A stretch of 64,000 nucleotides of DNA from Paulinella micropora (GCA_019918135.1 WBZZ01006421.1:1-64000); one strand, 5' to 3'; shown: positions 32,041 through 43,768, counted from the stretch's first letter. The notes: generated from the sequence alone by a model not told the origin. Translations and numbers: made by a program.

Positions 32041-32438
32041 GTCTTCCCTCCCCCATCCCTGTCCAAGTTCTCACACGGGGGGGGGGGGGAGGGTGCAGTT
32101 GCTCACGCGCGTGCCCCGCGCTAATCTGTTTGACTCAAGGGGCTACCCCCCTGGGAAAATCGTGTTCATGAAAGAAAAAAAAACATATTTAATGAAGGGC
32201 AGACGAAATCTTTGCTAGTCTCTTGCACTTTTTTTGACAACAATCACCTATTGGCAGTGCAGCCAGCGCACTGCCACTTGTCTGGCGCATGGGGAATCCA
32301 GCGTGCGCCTACACATACACATACAGAAGAGGAGGCATGGTGGGTTGCAAAATGCTGATGATGCGAAAAGCAGTAACAGGCCTTTGGATAAAAATGAGAA
32401 TGAATATAATCCAAAAACTTACCTCTTGAACATCCTGG

Positions 32439-35370
32439 TTATTCTGGTTCTTTGTCGTTTTTATCCAAAGGGTACTTTTCCGCACGTTCCTGACTGTCGG
32501 CCGACAGTCGGGACCTCTTGGAAGAAGACCCCTGCGCCTGCCACTCCTCTCGCGTTCGCTTTTGTGCTTCCTTGCACTTCTTTTTTAAGGCCTTCCAGTC
32601 CTTGATGCCAGCAATCTGGCAGACGCGCCTGCGCTCCGCCTTGCGCTCCGCCTTGCTATGCGCCTCTAACATTCTTTCGATCGCGCGCCTGACCTCTTCT
32701 GTGTTCTCCTGCGCCGCTGCCAAGGTCAAAACCCTTTCCTGCCACTCCTTGACGCTGGAGCTCTCGCTGAGGCTCTCGCTGAGGCTGTCACTGGGTTCCA
32801 ATTCCGAACCGAAAAGCTTAGGCAGAGTAGAGTCGTCGTCGCCTTCCTCCACGTAATCGTCCTTTCTCACCAGCTTCATGTTGCGGATGCCCTGTAGCTT
32901 GCCACGCACGCGTTTCTCGTTGTAATGGTCGCCGCAATTCTCCTTGCTGGGCTTCATCCAGCACATCGTAATACTATCGGAGCAGCCAAACTTTGGCCCA
33001 CAGTCTTGGCCAGGCATGTCCCTGTGCGTACTGCAATACTTGCAGAAATTGCACTTCTTATCATTTCTGAACACCTCGTACTCTGCCCTGCGCAACGCGG
33101 TGTCCCCGATGTCGTCGAACTTGACGAAGAACGAGCGTTGGTCGTCTTTCAGGAACTTACAAAGGCAGTCTCGAACTTGTCCCACGGAGTGAAGTAGCCA
33201 GTCTTTTTTTGCACGCGCCACTCGCTGCTGCCCTCGTTGAGGAACTTGCTCAGCACGTTCGTCTGGCTCTGGATAGCCTTTTTGTTATTACGCAGTTCCT
33301 CGGGCGCGACGTGCATCCAAAAATCACAGCGACCCTTCTGCTCCACCAAAGTCCTATAACGCTTGACGCATCGCAACAGAACGTAGGGCAGCTCGTGCTT
33401 GATGATGTCTTCCGCCAGCCCTTGCTTCTTCTCTTTCACCTCTGTACGGAAATAGAAAACGTGCGCCCGCTCGGAGAACTGTCCTTGGTTGTCCTTGTAG
33501 TTCACCACGTGGTTGCTGGCCCAGGCTTGGGGCACGTTCCAAACGAAGTCGGTGACTCCGGTCTTGTACTTGCGCTCTATCGGTACCATCTCGCCCGAGA
33601 CCATACGCTGCAGTAGGGATTGGTCGATTGCCTTTTCAAAACCTGCCGGCATGTCATCTACCACCAAGAGCTCCTTCAGGTACACTCCTTGCATGCCGAA
33701 CTTGCCTTCGGACGACAGCGCCAGAGCGCCAATCTTGTGCCTAGGCTTCATGGCCCTCAGAACCTTAATGACGGTGCCCTTGCCCGTGCGAGTATCGCCT
33801 ACCATGTACAGGAAGCCCTGCCAGTCGTCGTAGGCACAGACCGGGTACTGCACGCGGCCCAGGCTCACTTCCATGAACTCCGCCATCTCCTGAGAAAGCT
33901 GGTACCGCAGCAGACCGGCCCACAGCGGGGTCAGCCACTCGTCAGGGTGATTCACCGACTCTTGTAGCTTGGCGATGTCCACTTTCACGTCGTAGAAATG
34001 ATCGGTAAAGGGCGGCTTCTTGCCCGCTTCTGCCAGTTGCTCCCACGTGTAAAGGTTTAGCTCCTTGATGTCGACTGTGCAGTTCCTGAAGCTTATCCAA
34101 TTGGACTGCATCTGATCTTTGCACAGAACAGAGAAATGAGGGTGGTGGTTGGTCTCGTACCAGTCCTCGAGAGACGACAGACGAGTCATCCGCTCGGTGT
34201 AGTAGACAGAGGTAGCCAGAGCAGTGTTTACGTAGTCGGCGAAGCTCGCATTGATCTTCGTGTAGACGCTGGGAATTGATTCATGTGGCCGCAGGACCGC
34301 ACCATCGAAGCGCACGTGCTTGTGCTTGCTGCCGTACAGGACGAGCTCGTGCATGCATCGTTCCAGGTTGGTAGAGATCAAGTGGAGGCACCGAGGGCCG
34401 TAGTAGATGTTCCAGTCCTCCTCCGTAGGCGAACAGTCATCGGAGTGGTAGTCCAGCTCGAAGCCGAACTCGGCCTTGATGTGCTGCTTGACGCGCCCGA
34501 TCATCTCGTCGGTCATGATCCGCTCGCCGCCAGGTAGTTTGTGCACGCCGATCTCGTCGTGTTTCCACACCCCGACCCTGTACATGCACTTTCCCTGCTT
34601 GTCCTTGATAGAATGGAAAAAGTCGACGATGCCCTGCATGATCTTGCGTTCGTAGAGCTGCCACACGTACGCCATGAACGTGCCGTTCTTGTTGTGCTTC
34701 TTGTCCTCTCGGCCTTCCACGTTATTCCAGAGAGGTTGAAACTCGGCCAGCCTCTGGAACTTGGGTACCACGTTGAGCCAAGTCTGCTGCCACTTTTGCA
34801 GAATCGGGCAGTCCAGTTCATGGACCCCCAGCACTGCCTGGCCGTTGATGACGCTGAGGAAACGCTGCTTTCCCCCCTTACGGTTGGCCTTGTTGTCCTC
34901 CCTCCCTACCTCGGCCAGCAGCTCGGCAATCATGGCCTCGCGCTCCCCGCCCACGAAGCGCCTGATTATCGCCGGCACTTCCATTTTCCCGCTTTTTGTA
35001 TCTTTCACGACAATGTCGTTCTTCGCCATAAGCTGCAGCAGGATGGTGCAGCAGGCGTTCTTGATGTCCAGCCACTCGTACAGCTCGCCCGCGACGAGAC
35101 GGCAGACCCAGCCGCTCGCCATGCCCACGGACCCGCCGCTCCATAGCCTGGATCCCTCGAACTTCTCGCTCTCGGTGTACTTGACTTCCGCAAAAACCTG
35201 GCCCTTGTGCGCAGCAAGCAGGCGCTTCACAGCCCGCACTTCGTCTGGCTCGAAGTGCGCGTTGAGTATAGAGATGTTCTCGAGACGAACGTAGTCCAGC
35301 TTCTGGTACAGCACCAGCCCAACCTTCTTGTCCTCCTCGTCGCTTGCGCCTTCTTCTTGGCACGAGGCAT
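32439..35370 (-). pseudogene. TVpol-like polymerase fused to SF3 helicase, interrupted
   Basis: The main replication protein of the window. The first half carries family-A-like polymerase motifs: LDIKNACCTILLQL (motif A-like Asp, about 35040-35075), then IIRRFVGGEREAMI, then KQRFLSVINGQ (motif B-like, about 34830), then VGVWKHDEIGV (HDE of motif C, about 34550). This order matches the TVpol family described for virophage and mobile-element primase-polymerases. The second half is an SF3 helicase with Walker A GDTRTGKGT (about 33785), Walker B LLVVDDMP (about 33660) and sensor-like WASNHVV (about 33510). A Cys-rich tail (CNFCKYC, CGPKFGC) with a charged helix closes it. TVpol-SF3 fusions are known in virophages and polinton-like viruses. 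Broken, about two breaks, motifs all kept. Likely start near 35370 (MPRAKKK). Confidence 0.75.
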
Positions 35371-36665
35371 GTCTCAGAAAGTCGCTATACACACAAAGCA
35401 CAACAATAAAAAGGGCAAAGAAAATCAGCGTGTTTTGCGACGCGGTATTTTTCCGGGAAAATGTCGCCAGCGGCGGGGGCAAAAATGGCAAAAGGTTCGT
35501 TCCGGCTGCTACCCATTCCCCTCTGTCGAAGACTAGAGGGTTCTGGCCTGGTCACCCGCCGAGGCTCGTGCCACGTCATCCCTTACCCGGCCGGCCCACA
35601 GTCTGCCTTCATGTCCTCGACTACTGCCTTTTTGCACCCTGCTACTGCCGCAGGGCAAACACCCCCCCCCCCCCCACTCACTGGTCAGACTTTTTTTTGT
35701 TACGGGCTGAGACACTGAGCCGGCCCCGAACCTCCGTGCCGGCAGGTACGTAGTACCGCCCTCCCTTTTTTCACTTTCTATTGTATAACTAGTTTTCAGA
35801 AAAGAGAATCTCAAGAAAGGAAGGGAGGAAAGGAGGGGAGGGGGGGGGGTGCTCTGTGGGCGGCCGACAGGGAGCCCTGAGATTTTTCAAAGGGGCCTGA
35901 GACTGCACTTTTTGAATTTTGCCAACGGCTAGGTACAAAAGGGTACAGGTACATCCCCTGGCCGGGGTAGGGTTTGGGGGCCGTCTCTGTGTCTCAGTGC
36001 AGAAGGCACCGGCTCGTCGAGCCAACGGCCTGCTCGTCGAGCCACTGTTAGGGGCACCACCGGCCGCCCCCCCCAAGCCGATTGGGCTCGGGCAGGAGGT
36101 CGTTTGGAGTAGAAACGGGACACCATCCCGGCACATACCCCCACTTCTCTGCTCTGACACTTTGTTCTTTTCTTTCTCTTCTTACAATTAAAAATGTTGG
36201 AATTAATACCTCGACGGTGGGAGGGAAAGGGGGGAGGGGGGAGTCGACAAAAGCCCCTGCACACGCACCCCTGATCCCCCGCCCCGTCGTGGCCGAGCCT
36301 TTTTCGCGCGCCCCTACCTCCCCTGAGAATTCTTGCGCAAAATTTCCCCGGCTCTGCCGGTACGCGACCCACAAATTGTGGTTATACCCTGTGAACCCGG
36401 GAAGTTTTTTCTGAGAATTTGGCGGGAAGGAAAAAAGAAAGGAGGGGCTGGCGGCAGACCGTGAGATCGCTCTCCCTCCTTCACCACACTGTCCTTTCCC
36501 TCTCGTTGCCATCTTTTTGTTTCTTGCGGTGCCACCACTTTTCTCTCTCTGCTGGTCTGCTGGCCCCTCCCCCCCTCCCGAAACAGGCCAAAAAAAAGTT
36601 GACTGGCTTGCCAAAATTCACAAAGAAGCGGGAGGAGAGGCGCGAGACATTTTTTTTGAGGAAAG
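35371..36665. other. 1.3 kb divergent spacer, no gene seen
   Basis: Contains a C run (35659-35672), a G run (35838-35848), GA-rich and T-rich tracts, and a short doubled GCTCGTCGAGCCA element (about 36013 and 36033). No frame here shows codon bias or family motifs. It is the largest gene-free stretch in the middle of the window, between the replication gene and a small plus-strand gene, so regulatory function is possible. Confidence 0.4.
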
Positions 36666-37169
36666 ATGTCGGAGCACAAGGAATTCCGGCTGGCCCGGGC
36701 GTTGGTCCGGGGCCTGGAGCACTATCTGGATCAGCGAAACGTAGGCCAGGAAGAGGCGCTGGAGGCCGAGAGGGACCTGGCAGAGCTCGCGTCGGCCGCG
36801 CTAGAAGTCACGAGCGGGCCCTGGCACAGCACGTTGCAGAATCTAGCGGACAAGGCCAGCGCGGTCACCGACGGCGGCGAGGCCGAAACTACGTTCGTCG
36901 AGACCTGTGGCACCTGCGGCTGCGTCGTGGTGTCGGAAACGGACCACGCACTCCTGAGTTCGCGCCGGCGCGTTTTCTGGGTCGTGCCCGACAGTCGCCT
37001 AGACGCGACGACGAACAGGCACGCGTATTCGAATAAGCTGCAGTGCTGGCCCCACGGGAAGAAACATATTATAGCTACTGAATTAAAAAAAAGCGAACAT
37101 CGTACTATTAAAAAAAAGTTTCCTAGGCTTGGCTGTCTTTTCTTTGCAAGATCGTGCAAAAGAAAATAA
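36666..37169 (+). CDS. Unknown Cys-containing small protein, 167 aa
   Basis: An intact frame from ATG 36666. The N-terminal 85 residues are an acidic helix (LARALVRGLEHYLDQRNV...EAERDLAELAS). Then comes VETCGTCGCVVV, a CxxCxC cluster that could bind metal, followed by a beta-like part with DSRLDATTNRHAY. The last 35 residues are very Lys/Arg-rich. No family recognised. A partial copy of the Cys segment sits at about 31.97 kb, so this gene, or a relative, has been duplicated in part. An AATAAA-like signal (aaaataaagg) lies near the stop. Confidence 0.7.
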   Translation: MSEHKEFRLARALVRGLEHYLDQRNVGQEEALEAERDLAELASAALEVTSGPWHSTLQNLADKASAVTDGGEAETTFVETCGTCGCVVVSETDHALLSSRRRVFWVVPDSRLDATTNRHAYSNKLQCWPHGKKHIIATELKKSEHRTIKKKFPRLGCLFFARSCKRK

Positions 37170-37251
37170 AGGAAGGAAAAACTTTTATTGCTAAACGTCC
37201 GGCTTGCCAAGCCCCCCTTTTCTCCGTTCAAAAGAGGGCTTAAAGTTGGAA

Positions 37252-38328
37252 CTAGAGCAAATCCTCGGCTTGTATCCCTAAAGAGTTTACCACTCGTGGC
37301 AAAAAATGCATAGTGCACAGGGGTTTGCCAACGGTTGCTGATGGAGCTGGTCCGTTCCTTGGCTGGTCATAAATTCTCTGTGATTGTTGTCGTCCAGCCC
37401 TTGGATGGCCACAAGAAGAAGCTACAGCCGGACCTGGGCAAGTGCAACCGGTCTTGCGGAGCCCTCGTATAAAATGTAACTTGTTGAGCTTGTTTACCAG
37501 CTCCAAGGTCTCCCGGCTCTGCGCGCCCCCCAACGAGATGGGCTTTGAAGCAAACGAGCCCTTTTCGTCGAGGTATTCCAGTTGCATGGTGTTTCCGTTG
37601 TTGTCACAAATGTAGAGGACATCTGCGACTATTTGATAGCTGGGCAGAATTTCGTAAAAAAAGGTTTAGTAGGAGTTGCGGAACAATTCTTCGTGATTAT
37701 GGGCGTTAAGCTGCCCCTCGCGTTGATCAAGCCTGTCCTTTAAGTTTACCAGCCTGGTTAGGGGACAAACAATGTAAACAGCGTAGTTTTTCTGTTTGGC
37801 CAGCGAGCAGGCCCACAAGAGGCCTTGCAGTGCATCCCAGCCCCTGCCGTACGCACCGGTCGTTTCTAACAAGATCCCTGCGCCGAGTCCCATAGCCACC
37901 TGTATCAGGGTATCATTCAGCTCGTCCAAACCCCGTGTTTCTTTGCGGGCGGCAAATAGGTTTGTGTCCTCTTGCGCGTCACATATTCTTCAAATAACTT
38001 TGATTTGGCATTGCTCATAGCCTAGCATTTTTCTCTCATTTAATTCTGCATTGATTTGGATCCAATTCCGCACTTCCTCGCTGTGCATATTGACCAGGTC
38101 ATCGATGCTGCCGTTGTACCAGGCTTTTACGTCAACGAGAGCTTTACCTTCTCCGAAGACTTCATTAAGAAACTTTTTGAGTACTTTGGACTTGCCAACT
38201 CCCAGTGGTCCGTACGTGATGATCAAGGTCTTGTTGTCTTTTTTCAGATGTTGGAAATCTTCGACGTGCGAAAGAATGTTGACCAGGTGCTGCGACTGTT
38301 TTGTTTCTGTCGCGGCTGTGTTTTGCAT
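37252..38328 (-). pseudogene. Broken P-loop kinase-like gene (zeta-toxin-like fold)
   Basis: From ATG 38328 (MQNTAATETKQ) the product has a Walker A YGPLGVGKS, then a charged region, then a later part with ILLETTGAYGRGWDALQGLL and YAVYIVCPLTRLVNLKDRL. A P-loop with a following ETTG-type stretch and an Arg-rich lid pattern resembles zeta-toxin-type kinases, which phosphorylate small molecules, but nucleoside or adenylate-type kinases share the fold. The coding region reads in about three pieces, so it is a fossil. It lies in the AT-rich part of the window. No partner antitoxin-like gene is seen beside it. Confidence 0.5.
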
Positions 38329-38806
38329 TCCTTTTTTCTTCTTCTTTTGCAACGGTGCACCTTTTTTTTGAAAAATAAAGCAAAAAAATGTGCCGGGCAA
38401 ACAACTACTTTTAAAAAAACAACAGGCGGGAGAGAAGAAAAGGGGCGGGCGGGAACGGAAGGGCAAGAGTGAGTTGGAAGAGTCCAAGTGAGGTTGGCGA
38501 GGCCCAAAAACGGGAAGAAAAAGAAGAGAACGAGAGAGAGAGAGGGGGGTGTCTTTTTTGGGAGATTTAAACTAATGTTTAGAAAACAACCAGCCAGAAT
38601 ATTTTTGGGTGTGTAAAGCCGTATTTTTTGTTGTTGTAACCTTACTATTTCTGCTACTTACGTTCGATGCTGAACTGCATATTATCAAGTAAAAACTGTT
38701 TTTTTAATAAAAAAGACTCTATTTCGGCTGGAGACAGAATTGGGAGGGGCGTCGCGGGGGGGGGGGGGGGGCGTCGGGAGGAATCGTTCTCTGGTTTGTG
38801 TTTTGT
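38329..38806. other. Spacer with hairpin arm and G run, no gene seen
   Basis: A lone GGGCGGGCGGGAA arm sits near 38441-38455, of the same type as in the palindrome arrays, but without a full partner. GA repeats (38530-38545) and a G run (38756-38769) follow. No coding potential. Confidence 0.5.
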
Positions 38807-40101
38807 TTATTGAGCCAACCGGCGCCGTTTGCGGGTTGCAATCTTGAGCTCGCGGTCGATGAATTGCTCCCGCTTGTCCAGCCTGAGCACAAAGTCCGGA
38901 GTAATATTATCCACCACCTGCCTTAGGCACGTGCTGAGGAGGAGGTACCCCTGGTCGCGACGGACCCGCGCTCGTAGCTCGTGGCTCAGGGGGCGCAGCA
39001 GGCCCTCCAGAGCGGCCCGCTCGTGGTGTACTTTCTCGTACTCCTTGAATTCCTGTGGCTTGTTCTTTTCTGACGGGTCGTAGTCTGCAAACTCGTCCTT
39101 GAACAAATGTGCTGCACAAAGGCCCTTGGCCCGCATCTCCAGCAGGATTAACTCTAGCTGCTGCTGCGTAGGGCCGGCACCCAAGGAACCCCTCGAAGGG
39201 TCTGGCTGCGGGAGCGCGTCGATCGCTATGAGTGTATCGCGGGCTATTGTCCAGGCCTTGCAGATCTGGCGCTGGGCCGCCGGGCGGAGCTGCTGCTCTT
39301 GCGCGGCGGGCCCCGTAGCCTCGTTGTTTGTGGAATCCGACTCGTCGGGATCCGACGCGTCGTCGGAATCCGACGAGTCGGGCACACGGAACATGTCCAG
39401 GAACTTGACACCCAGACGTTCGTGCAGCGCGACCAGAGAGCTGAAAGACGGGACACGGGGCGAGGCCGGATGGGGCTGGACGAACCAGTAGTGGCTGGCC
39501 TCCGTGCACACCAGGACAGCACCTAGTTCGTGCATGCGAACCTTGTCGACAGTGCCGTGCTGGCCGAGGACGCGGAACACCAAGTCCGCTGGCGTCAGGC
39601 GGAGCTCCACCACCTGCTGCAAATGGCTGATCCCACCAACTAGCACCCCGCGCATGAGGGGACAATCCCTGGCCAGAGTGTTGTCGAGGGGCGCGGCACA
39701 CAGGCCCCGCAAACGAGGTTCCGCCTGGGCAGGCGCCAGCCCCTGCAGTGCTTCGGCCAGCCGCGCGGACGAAAGGTGCAGAAACATGGCCTTGGTGGGC
39801 AGCCGCAGCAGAAAAGACTGGAACATGCAGCGGGCCCGGGCAAAGGCTATAATCCTGGACCACAAGCGCTTGTCCCCCGGCCCGAGCTCGCTCTCAAACT
39901 CGTCGAACCACACGTGCGGCAACACTCGGTCCCTGCTGGTTCGGCGCCCGCGTTCAGCACGACTTCAACGCAAGCCCCGGCTGACACTCTTGACTTCAGG
40001 ACCTCGCGCAGGCTTGGTAGCGACTTGATCTCCGTGGATCTCAAGCAAGGCGGATTTGCAGTGGGAGCAGCAACGTCGGAAGGCAGGGAGCCGTCGTTCA
40101 T
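38807..40101 (-). pseudogene. Unknown helical protein, interrupted
   Basis: About 430 codons from ATG 40101 (MNDGSLPSDVAAP). The product has an unstructured N terminus, then HVWFDEFESELG and a long Leu-rich helical part (LLRLPTKAMFLHLS), an acidic Ser/Asp patch near its middle (DSSDSDDASDPDESDS), and a Lys/Arg C terminus (ATRKRRRLAQ) that could be a nuclear localisation signal. No family recognised. Reads in two pieces (about one break). A repeat block and CA microsatellites begin just upstream of its start. Confidence 0.5.
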
Positions 40102-40159
40102 GGGTTTTTTTCTTTTCCTTGTAAGCAAGAAGAAAGAAAACCAGCCAAACATTTGCGTG

Positions 40160-40800
40160 TAAATGTCTTAGGTGCAGGAAGGTGTGATGTTTGCTCAATG
40201 TATCCGTCAATGTATCCGTCAATGTGTGTATCCGTCAATGTGTGTGTGTGTTTAAGTCCTTTTACTGTCGCACAGTTGGACAGTTAAACTCGCGCACACA
40301 ACTAGAAAAAAGAGAGAAATAAGAGCAGGAGTGCAGGAAAAGAAAGAGATGCGATAGATAATATATGAAGATAGATGGATGGATAGAAAAATAGAAAGGG
40401 AGATCGCATAACTCTCTGCAGATACACATAAACCATGGATATATTACAAACAGTAAACACACACTTGCACCCACAAATAGTAAGAACACGTACCTCTTTG
40501 TATCGCACTCAGAAACACACACACACACATTGACGGATACACAAACCAGTCGCATACACACACAACTCTTTGTGTACACGTTCAGCAAAAGAAACACACA
40601 CACAATTCTCTGTGTACACGTTCAGCCCAAGAAACACGCACAGGGTAGACAGTAACACACACACACATGCACACGCAACTTTCTGTTTGTATACGACGAC
40701 AAATAGCAAAGTCATTTCACGTGAGTGTGAATATGGTCACCAATATGAGAGAGAGGGAGAGGGGGGGGAGGAGGGGTCGATCGTTGGTTCTTCTAACCAC
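40160..40800. repeat. CA/TG-rich microsatellite region
   Basis: Short CACA/TGTG tracts, a TATGTATC-type doubled element (about 40195-40235) and dispersed simple repeats. No gene. It leads into the ATTGGGCAAACCCAAT block. Confidence 0.7.
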
Positions 40801-40804
40801 TACG

Positions 40805-41300
40805 ATGCCATTGGGCAAACTCAATGTTGGCTCAATGTTGGCAGCATTGGGCAAACCCAATGGGTTGCGTACAAAAGGGGGGGGCCCGACAGCTACGATG
40901 CCGACATCATTGGGTTTGCCCCATGATGCCAACATTGAGTTTGCCCACTGATGTCGGAATCGTAGCTGTCGGGCCCCCTCTAACCACTTGCACTACGACA
41001 TCATTGGGCAAACCCAATGTTGGCAGCATTGGGCAAACCCAATGGGTTGCGTACAAAAGGGGGGGGCCCGACAGCTACGACGCCGACATCAATGGGCAAA
41101 CCCAATGTTGGCAGCATTGGGCAAACCCAATGGGTCATTGGGCAAACCCAATGTTGGCAGCATTGCGCAAACCCAATGGGTTGCGTACAAAAGGGGGGGG
41201 CCCGACAGCTACGACGCCGACATCATTGGGCAAACCCAATGTTGGCAGCATTGGGCAAACCAAATGGGCTTTTTGCTCAATGTTGGTCATTGTGAACCCG
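40805..41300. repeat. ATTGGGCAAACCCAAT repeat block with internal inversion
   Basis: At least six copies of ATTGGGCAAACCCAAT (6-base arms around CAAA) alternate with TGTTGGCAGC, and with GGGTTGCGTACAAAAG followed by a G run and CCCGACAGCTACGA. Between 40888 and 40975 the CCCGACAGCTACGATG element faces its own reverse complement (ATCGTAGCTGTCGGG) about 60 bases on, so an inverted pair lies in the block. One region translates to regular peptides, but these are repeat-derived and not a gene. A reverse-oriented short copy lies at about 59.46-59.56 kb, also next to CA/GT tracts. Confidence 0.85.
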
Positions 41301-41439
41301 TCAGATGTCGGCCCTCCTCTCCCTCCCTTATGATATTAATGTGCGTGTGACGTGCGAAGATGATATCTCTCTTTCTGTCACAACCCTTTTTAACACAACA
41401 GAACAAAGCAGTGACTCACGCACATAAAGCTTTATACGC

Positions 41440-41700
41440 CTACAACACACACACGCACACACACACACACAGTCACACACACAGTCACACACACATACAC
41501 ACACAGTCACACACAGTCACACACGCACACACACACACATACACACACACTTGCACACACACGCACACATATACACGCACACATACACACACACACACAG
41601 TCACACACACAGTCACACACACACACTTACACACACACACTTGCACACACACTTGCACACACACTTACATACACACTTACATACACACACACCTGCACAA
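41440..41700. repeat. Long CA microsatellite with interruptions
   Basis: Nearly continuous CACACA with periodic AGTCACACACA, TTGCACACAC and ATACACAC variants over 260 bases. Simple-sequence DNA with no coding role; it lies 100 bases upstream of the F-box-like gene. Confidence 0.9.
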
Positions 41701-41804
41701 AACCGACGACGCACATTTACAAAGGGAGGAAAGGGTTTGTTTGTGTTACGCCTTGTACATTTTTTTTGCAAGACTGATGATGTTCTTCTTCTTTGTGTAG
41801 CGGT

Positions 41805-42590
41805 ATGTCTTTTCTTGGAGCAGCGAGCTCGACCGACGACGGAACGAAAAACGCTGCGCGACCGAACAAAAGACAGAAGCGTGCACACGGTCGTTCTTCC
41901 TTGTTGGATCTGCTCGAGCTGCTGGAGGGCAGCACACTAGAATTGCTCATCTCGTACTCCCCGTCTTCCTTGGCCGTGCTAGGCACGACCTGCAAGCGTC
42001 TCGAGTCCTCCTTGCTGCCATTAGCCACCATAGCTAAGCAAGGCAAACTCCGCGCGGTGCAAAAGACACTTGTCCAACAGATCGAGCAAGTGACCCTGGG
42101 AAGGGGTTTTGAGAAATATGGGATCACCGGCGCAGTTCCCTACCATTACTACGAAAACGGAGAAGAGTTGGATGCGCACGGCCTGCTGAACATTAACGTG
42201 GGCAGACGCTACGGCGAATCTGTACCCGTTACTACGCGCTTGGTGTTGTACTGCAAACACACGATCCGGACCGGCAAAACAGTGATGGAACTCAGCTTGT
42301 CGCTGGACCAAAACAATGACAAGTGCAAACACCAATTCCTCAGGCATCTGCCACTGGACGGCATTATATCGGAGGTGCGGAGCAGCGACCAAATCGCAGA
42401 AGCCGTCCAGAAAATAGTTTCGTTGCCGATGCTGAATTTGTTGGGAGACGCCTACAGAGCTGAACGAGATTGCACCGTGAAGTGGGAGGATCTGCTCGCA
42501 AAGGCGGTCACAGCTCCTGTCCAACGCAAGTGGCTCAGTGAAAGCCCCAAGGGATTTTGCGCTGATTGCAGTGACTCGGACTGTGACTAG
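41805..42590 (+). CDS. F-box-like protein, 261 aa
   Basis: An intact frame from ATG 41805 (MSFLGAASSTDD). After a basic, disordered N terminus (NKRQKRAHG), residues about 30-70 read LLDLLELLEGSTLELLISYS, then LAVLGTTCKRLESSLLPLA, which fits the F-box pattern (Leu-Pro-like start, vLxxIlxyL, DLaxlxxvCkxw), although the canonical LP start is missing. F-box proteins link substrates to SKP1 and the SCF ubiquitin ligase. The rest (residues 75-260) is a beta-rich, His/Tyr-containing part of no known family that could be the substrate-binding domain, ending with an acidic Cys tail (CADCSDSDCD). A SKP1 homologue lies at 62.1-63.0 kb. The F-box call is by pattern and moderate. Confidence 0.5.
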   Translation: MSFLGAASSTDDGTKNAARPNKRQKRAHGRSSLLDLLELLEGSTLELLISYSPSSLAVLGTTCKRLESSLLPLATIAKQGKLRAVQKTLVQQIEQVTLGRGFEKYGITGAVPYHYYENGEELDAHGLLNINVGRRYGESVPVTTRLVLYCKHTIRTGKTVMELSLSLDQNNDKCKHQFLRHLPLDGIISEVRSSDQIAEAVQKIVSLPMLNLLGDAYRAERDCTVKWEDLLAKAVTAPVQRKWLSESPKGFCADCSDSDCD

Positions 42591-42810
42591 AAGCGACCAA
42601 ACACACGGAGTAGGGATTTTGTTGCGCGTCAGGAGATTCTAGTCCTTTTGGTTTTGGCGGTGTCCTTTCTGCCTGTTCAGAGTTTTAAAAAAATGGTGCT
42701 GCACTAGACTGAGAAAAGGCAGCAAAAAAAAGATATTCCTGGCGAGTAGAATCAAAAGAGGTTCCTGTTTTTTTATTAAAAGCAATGTTTTTCTTCAAGT
42801 GGCCTATTAT

Positions 42811-43506
42811 TTAGGACGGCTCCGGCCGTAAAGTCGACTGCGCGCCGGCCTGTAGTTTGACGCTGGCTAGCACTAGGCTCTGGTATTTTCTAAAGCTGTT
42901 CTCGTCTATCTCTCGCACTGTCCCGTCGTCGTTCTCGCGCAGCAGGCCCTGCGTCACCAGGTGGTACAGCAGCGCCTGGTTCGTGCGCATAGCGTTCTTT
43001 CTGAAAACCTCCGGGGGCATGGCGCGGTGGCTCACGATGTGCAACCGTATGCTGCTCAGCAGCCAGTGCTGGTTGCACTCTTCCTGCCAGCGCCGCCGGT
43101 ACCACTGCTGCACACACCGCAGCACTACTAGTGGGCTCCTGTCACCCCACTCGTCGAATAAGCTCTGCAAGTGCGCAAAGTCTCTGTTGTCGCATTGTGC
43201 TCTGGGCAGGAACTGGCACGCGAAGCAGAAAGATTCGTCCGCGCCCGGGTTCTGCTGGGCGTCCTCCCGCTCGGCCTCCGCTAGTCCCGGGTAAATGCTC
43301 AGCGGGCGCATCGGCTCTGGCGGCGCGTTCGCATCTCCGGCCCCGTCGTAGTCGTTGTAATTTTGCCACCGCGGGGGTGACGAGCTTGGTCCGTGCTTCG
43401 TGCTGCGCGGCGCGAACGGGCCCGTGTACCTGTCGTCATCATCGTCGGCCGCCCCGTCATTGCCGCGGAATTCGAAGGGCACCAGCGCGGACGCCACGTG
43501 TTCCAT
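42811..43506 (-). CDS. Unknown protein, 231 aa, source of a partial duplicate
   Basis: An intact frame from ATG 43506 (MEHVASALVPFEF). It starts with a disordered acidic stretch (GAADDDDDRYTG), has a Pro-rich linker, then a globular part with FACQFLPRAQC and many Arg/Trp (WYRRRWQEECNQHWLL), ending with a helical C terminus. No family recognised. Its 5' end, including the first 15 codons, is repeated at about 45236-45330, showing a partial duplication. A palindrome of the GGGCGGGAAA type sits just upstream. Confidence 0.7.
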   Translation of the reverse strand: MEHVASALVPFEFRGNDGAADDDDDRYTGPFAPRSTKHGPSSSPPRWQNYNDYDGAGDANAPPEPMRPLSIYPGLAEAEREDAQQNPGADESFCFACQFLPRAQCDNRDFAHLQSLFDEWGDRSPLVVLRCVQQWYRRRWQEECNQHWLLSSIRLHIVSHRAMPPEVFRKNAMRTNQALLYHLVTQGLLRENDDGTVREIDENSFRKYQSLVLASVKLQAGAQSTLRPEPS

Positions 43507-43768
43507 TGCGAACAAAAAAAAAGAGTGTGAGTGCAACGGCTTTTACAAAGTAAGCCACCCAAGCAAAAAAGAATTCGGTGTGTTGGCAAAAGTGGGAAGA
43601 GGGGGGGGGAAAGGCGCGCGACCGCCTTTCTTTTGCTACGGGACTCCCTACCACTCTTTTTTCTTACACAGCCTCTTCCTTTTTCCCCTCCCACTTTCAC
43701 CCACCTTTCGATTGTTTTATTGTTACCAAGCCATCCCTCCCTTTGTCATCTCTTTTCGGGGCAGGACG

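Noticed and set aside
40805-41300. Open frames reading GKPNVGSIGQTQWVAYKRGG-type peptides
   Set aside because: They come from the repeat block in all three plus frames and show no codon bias, so they are not genes.
41440-41700. Frames of THTHTH and similar in the CA tracts
   Set aside because: Direct translation of the microsatellite.
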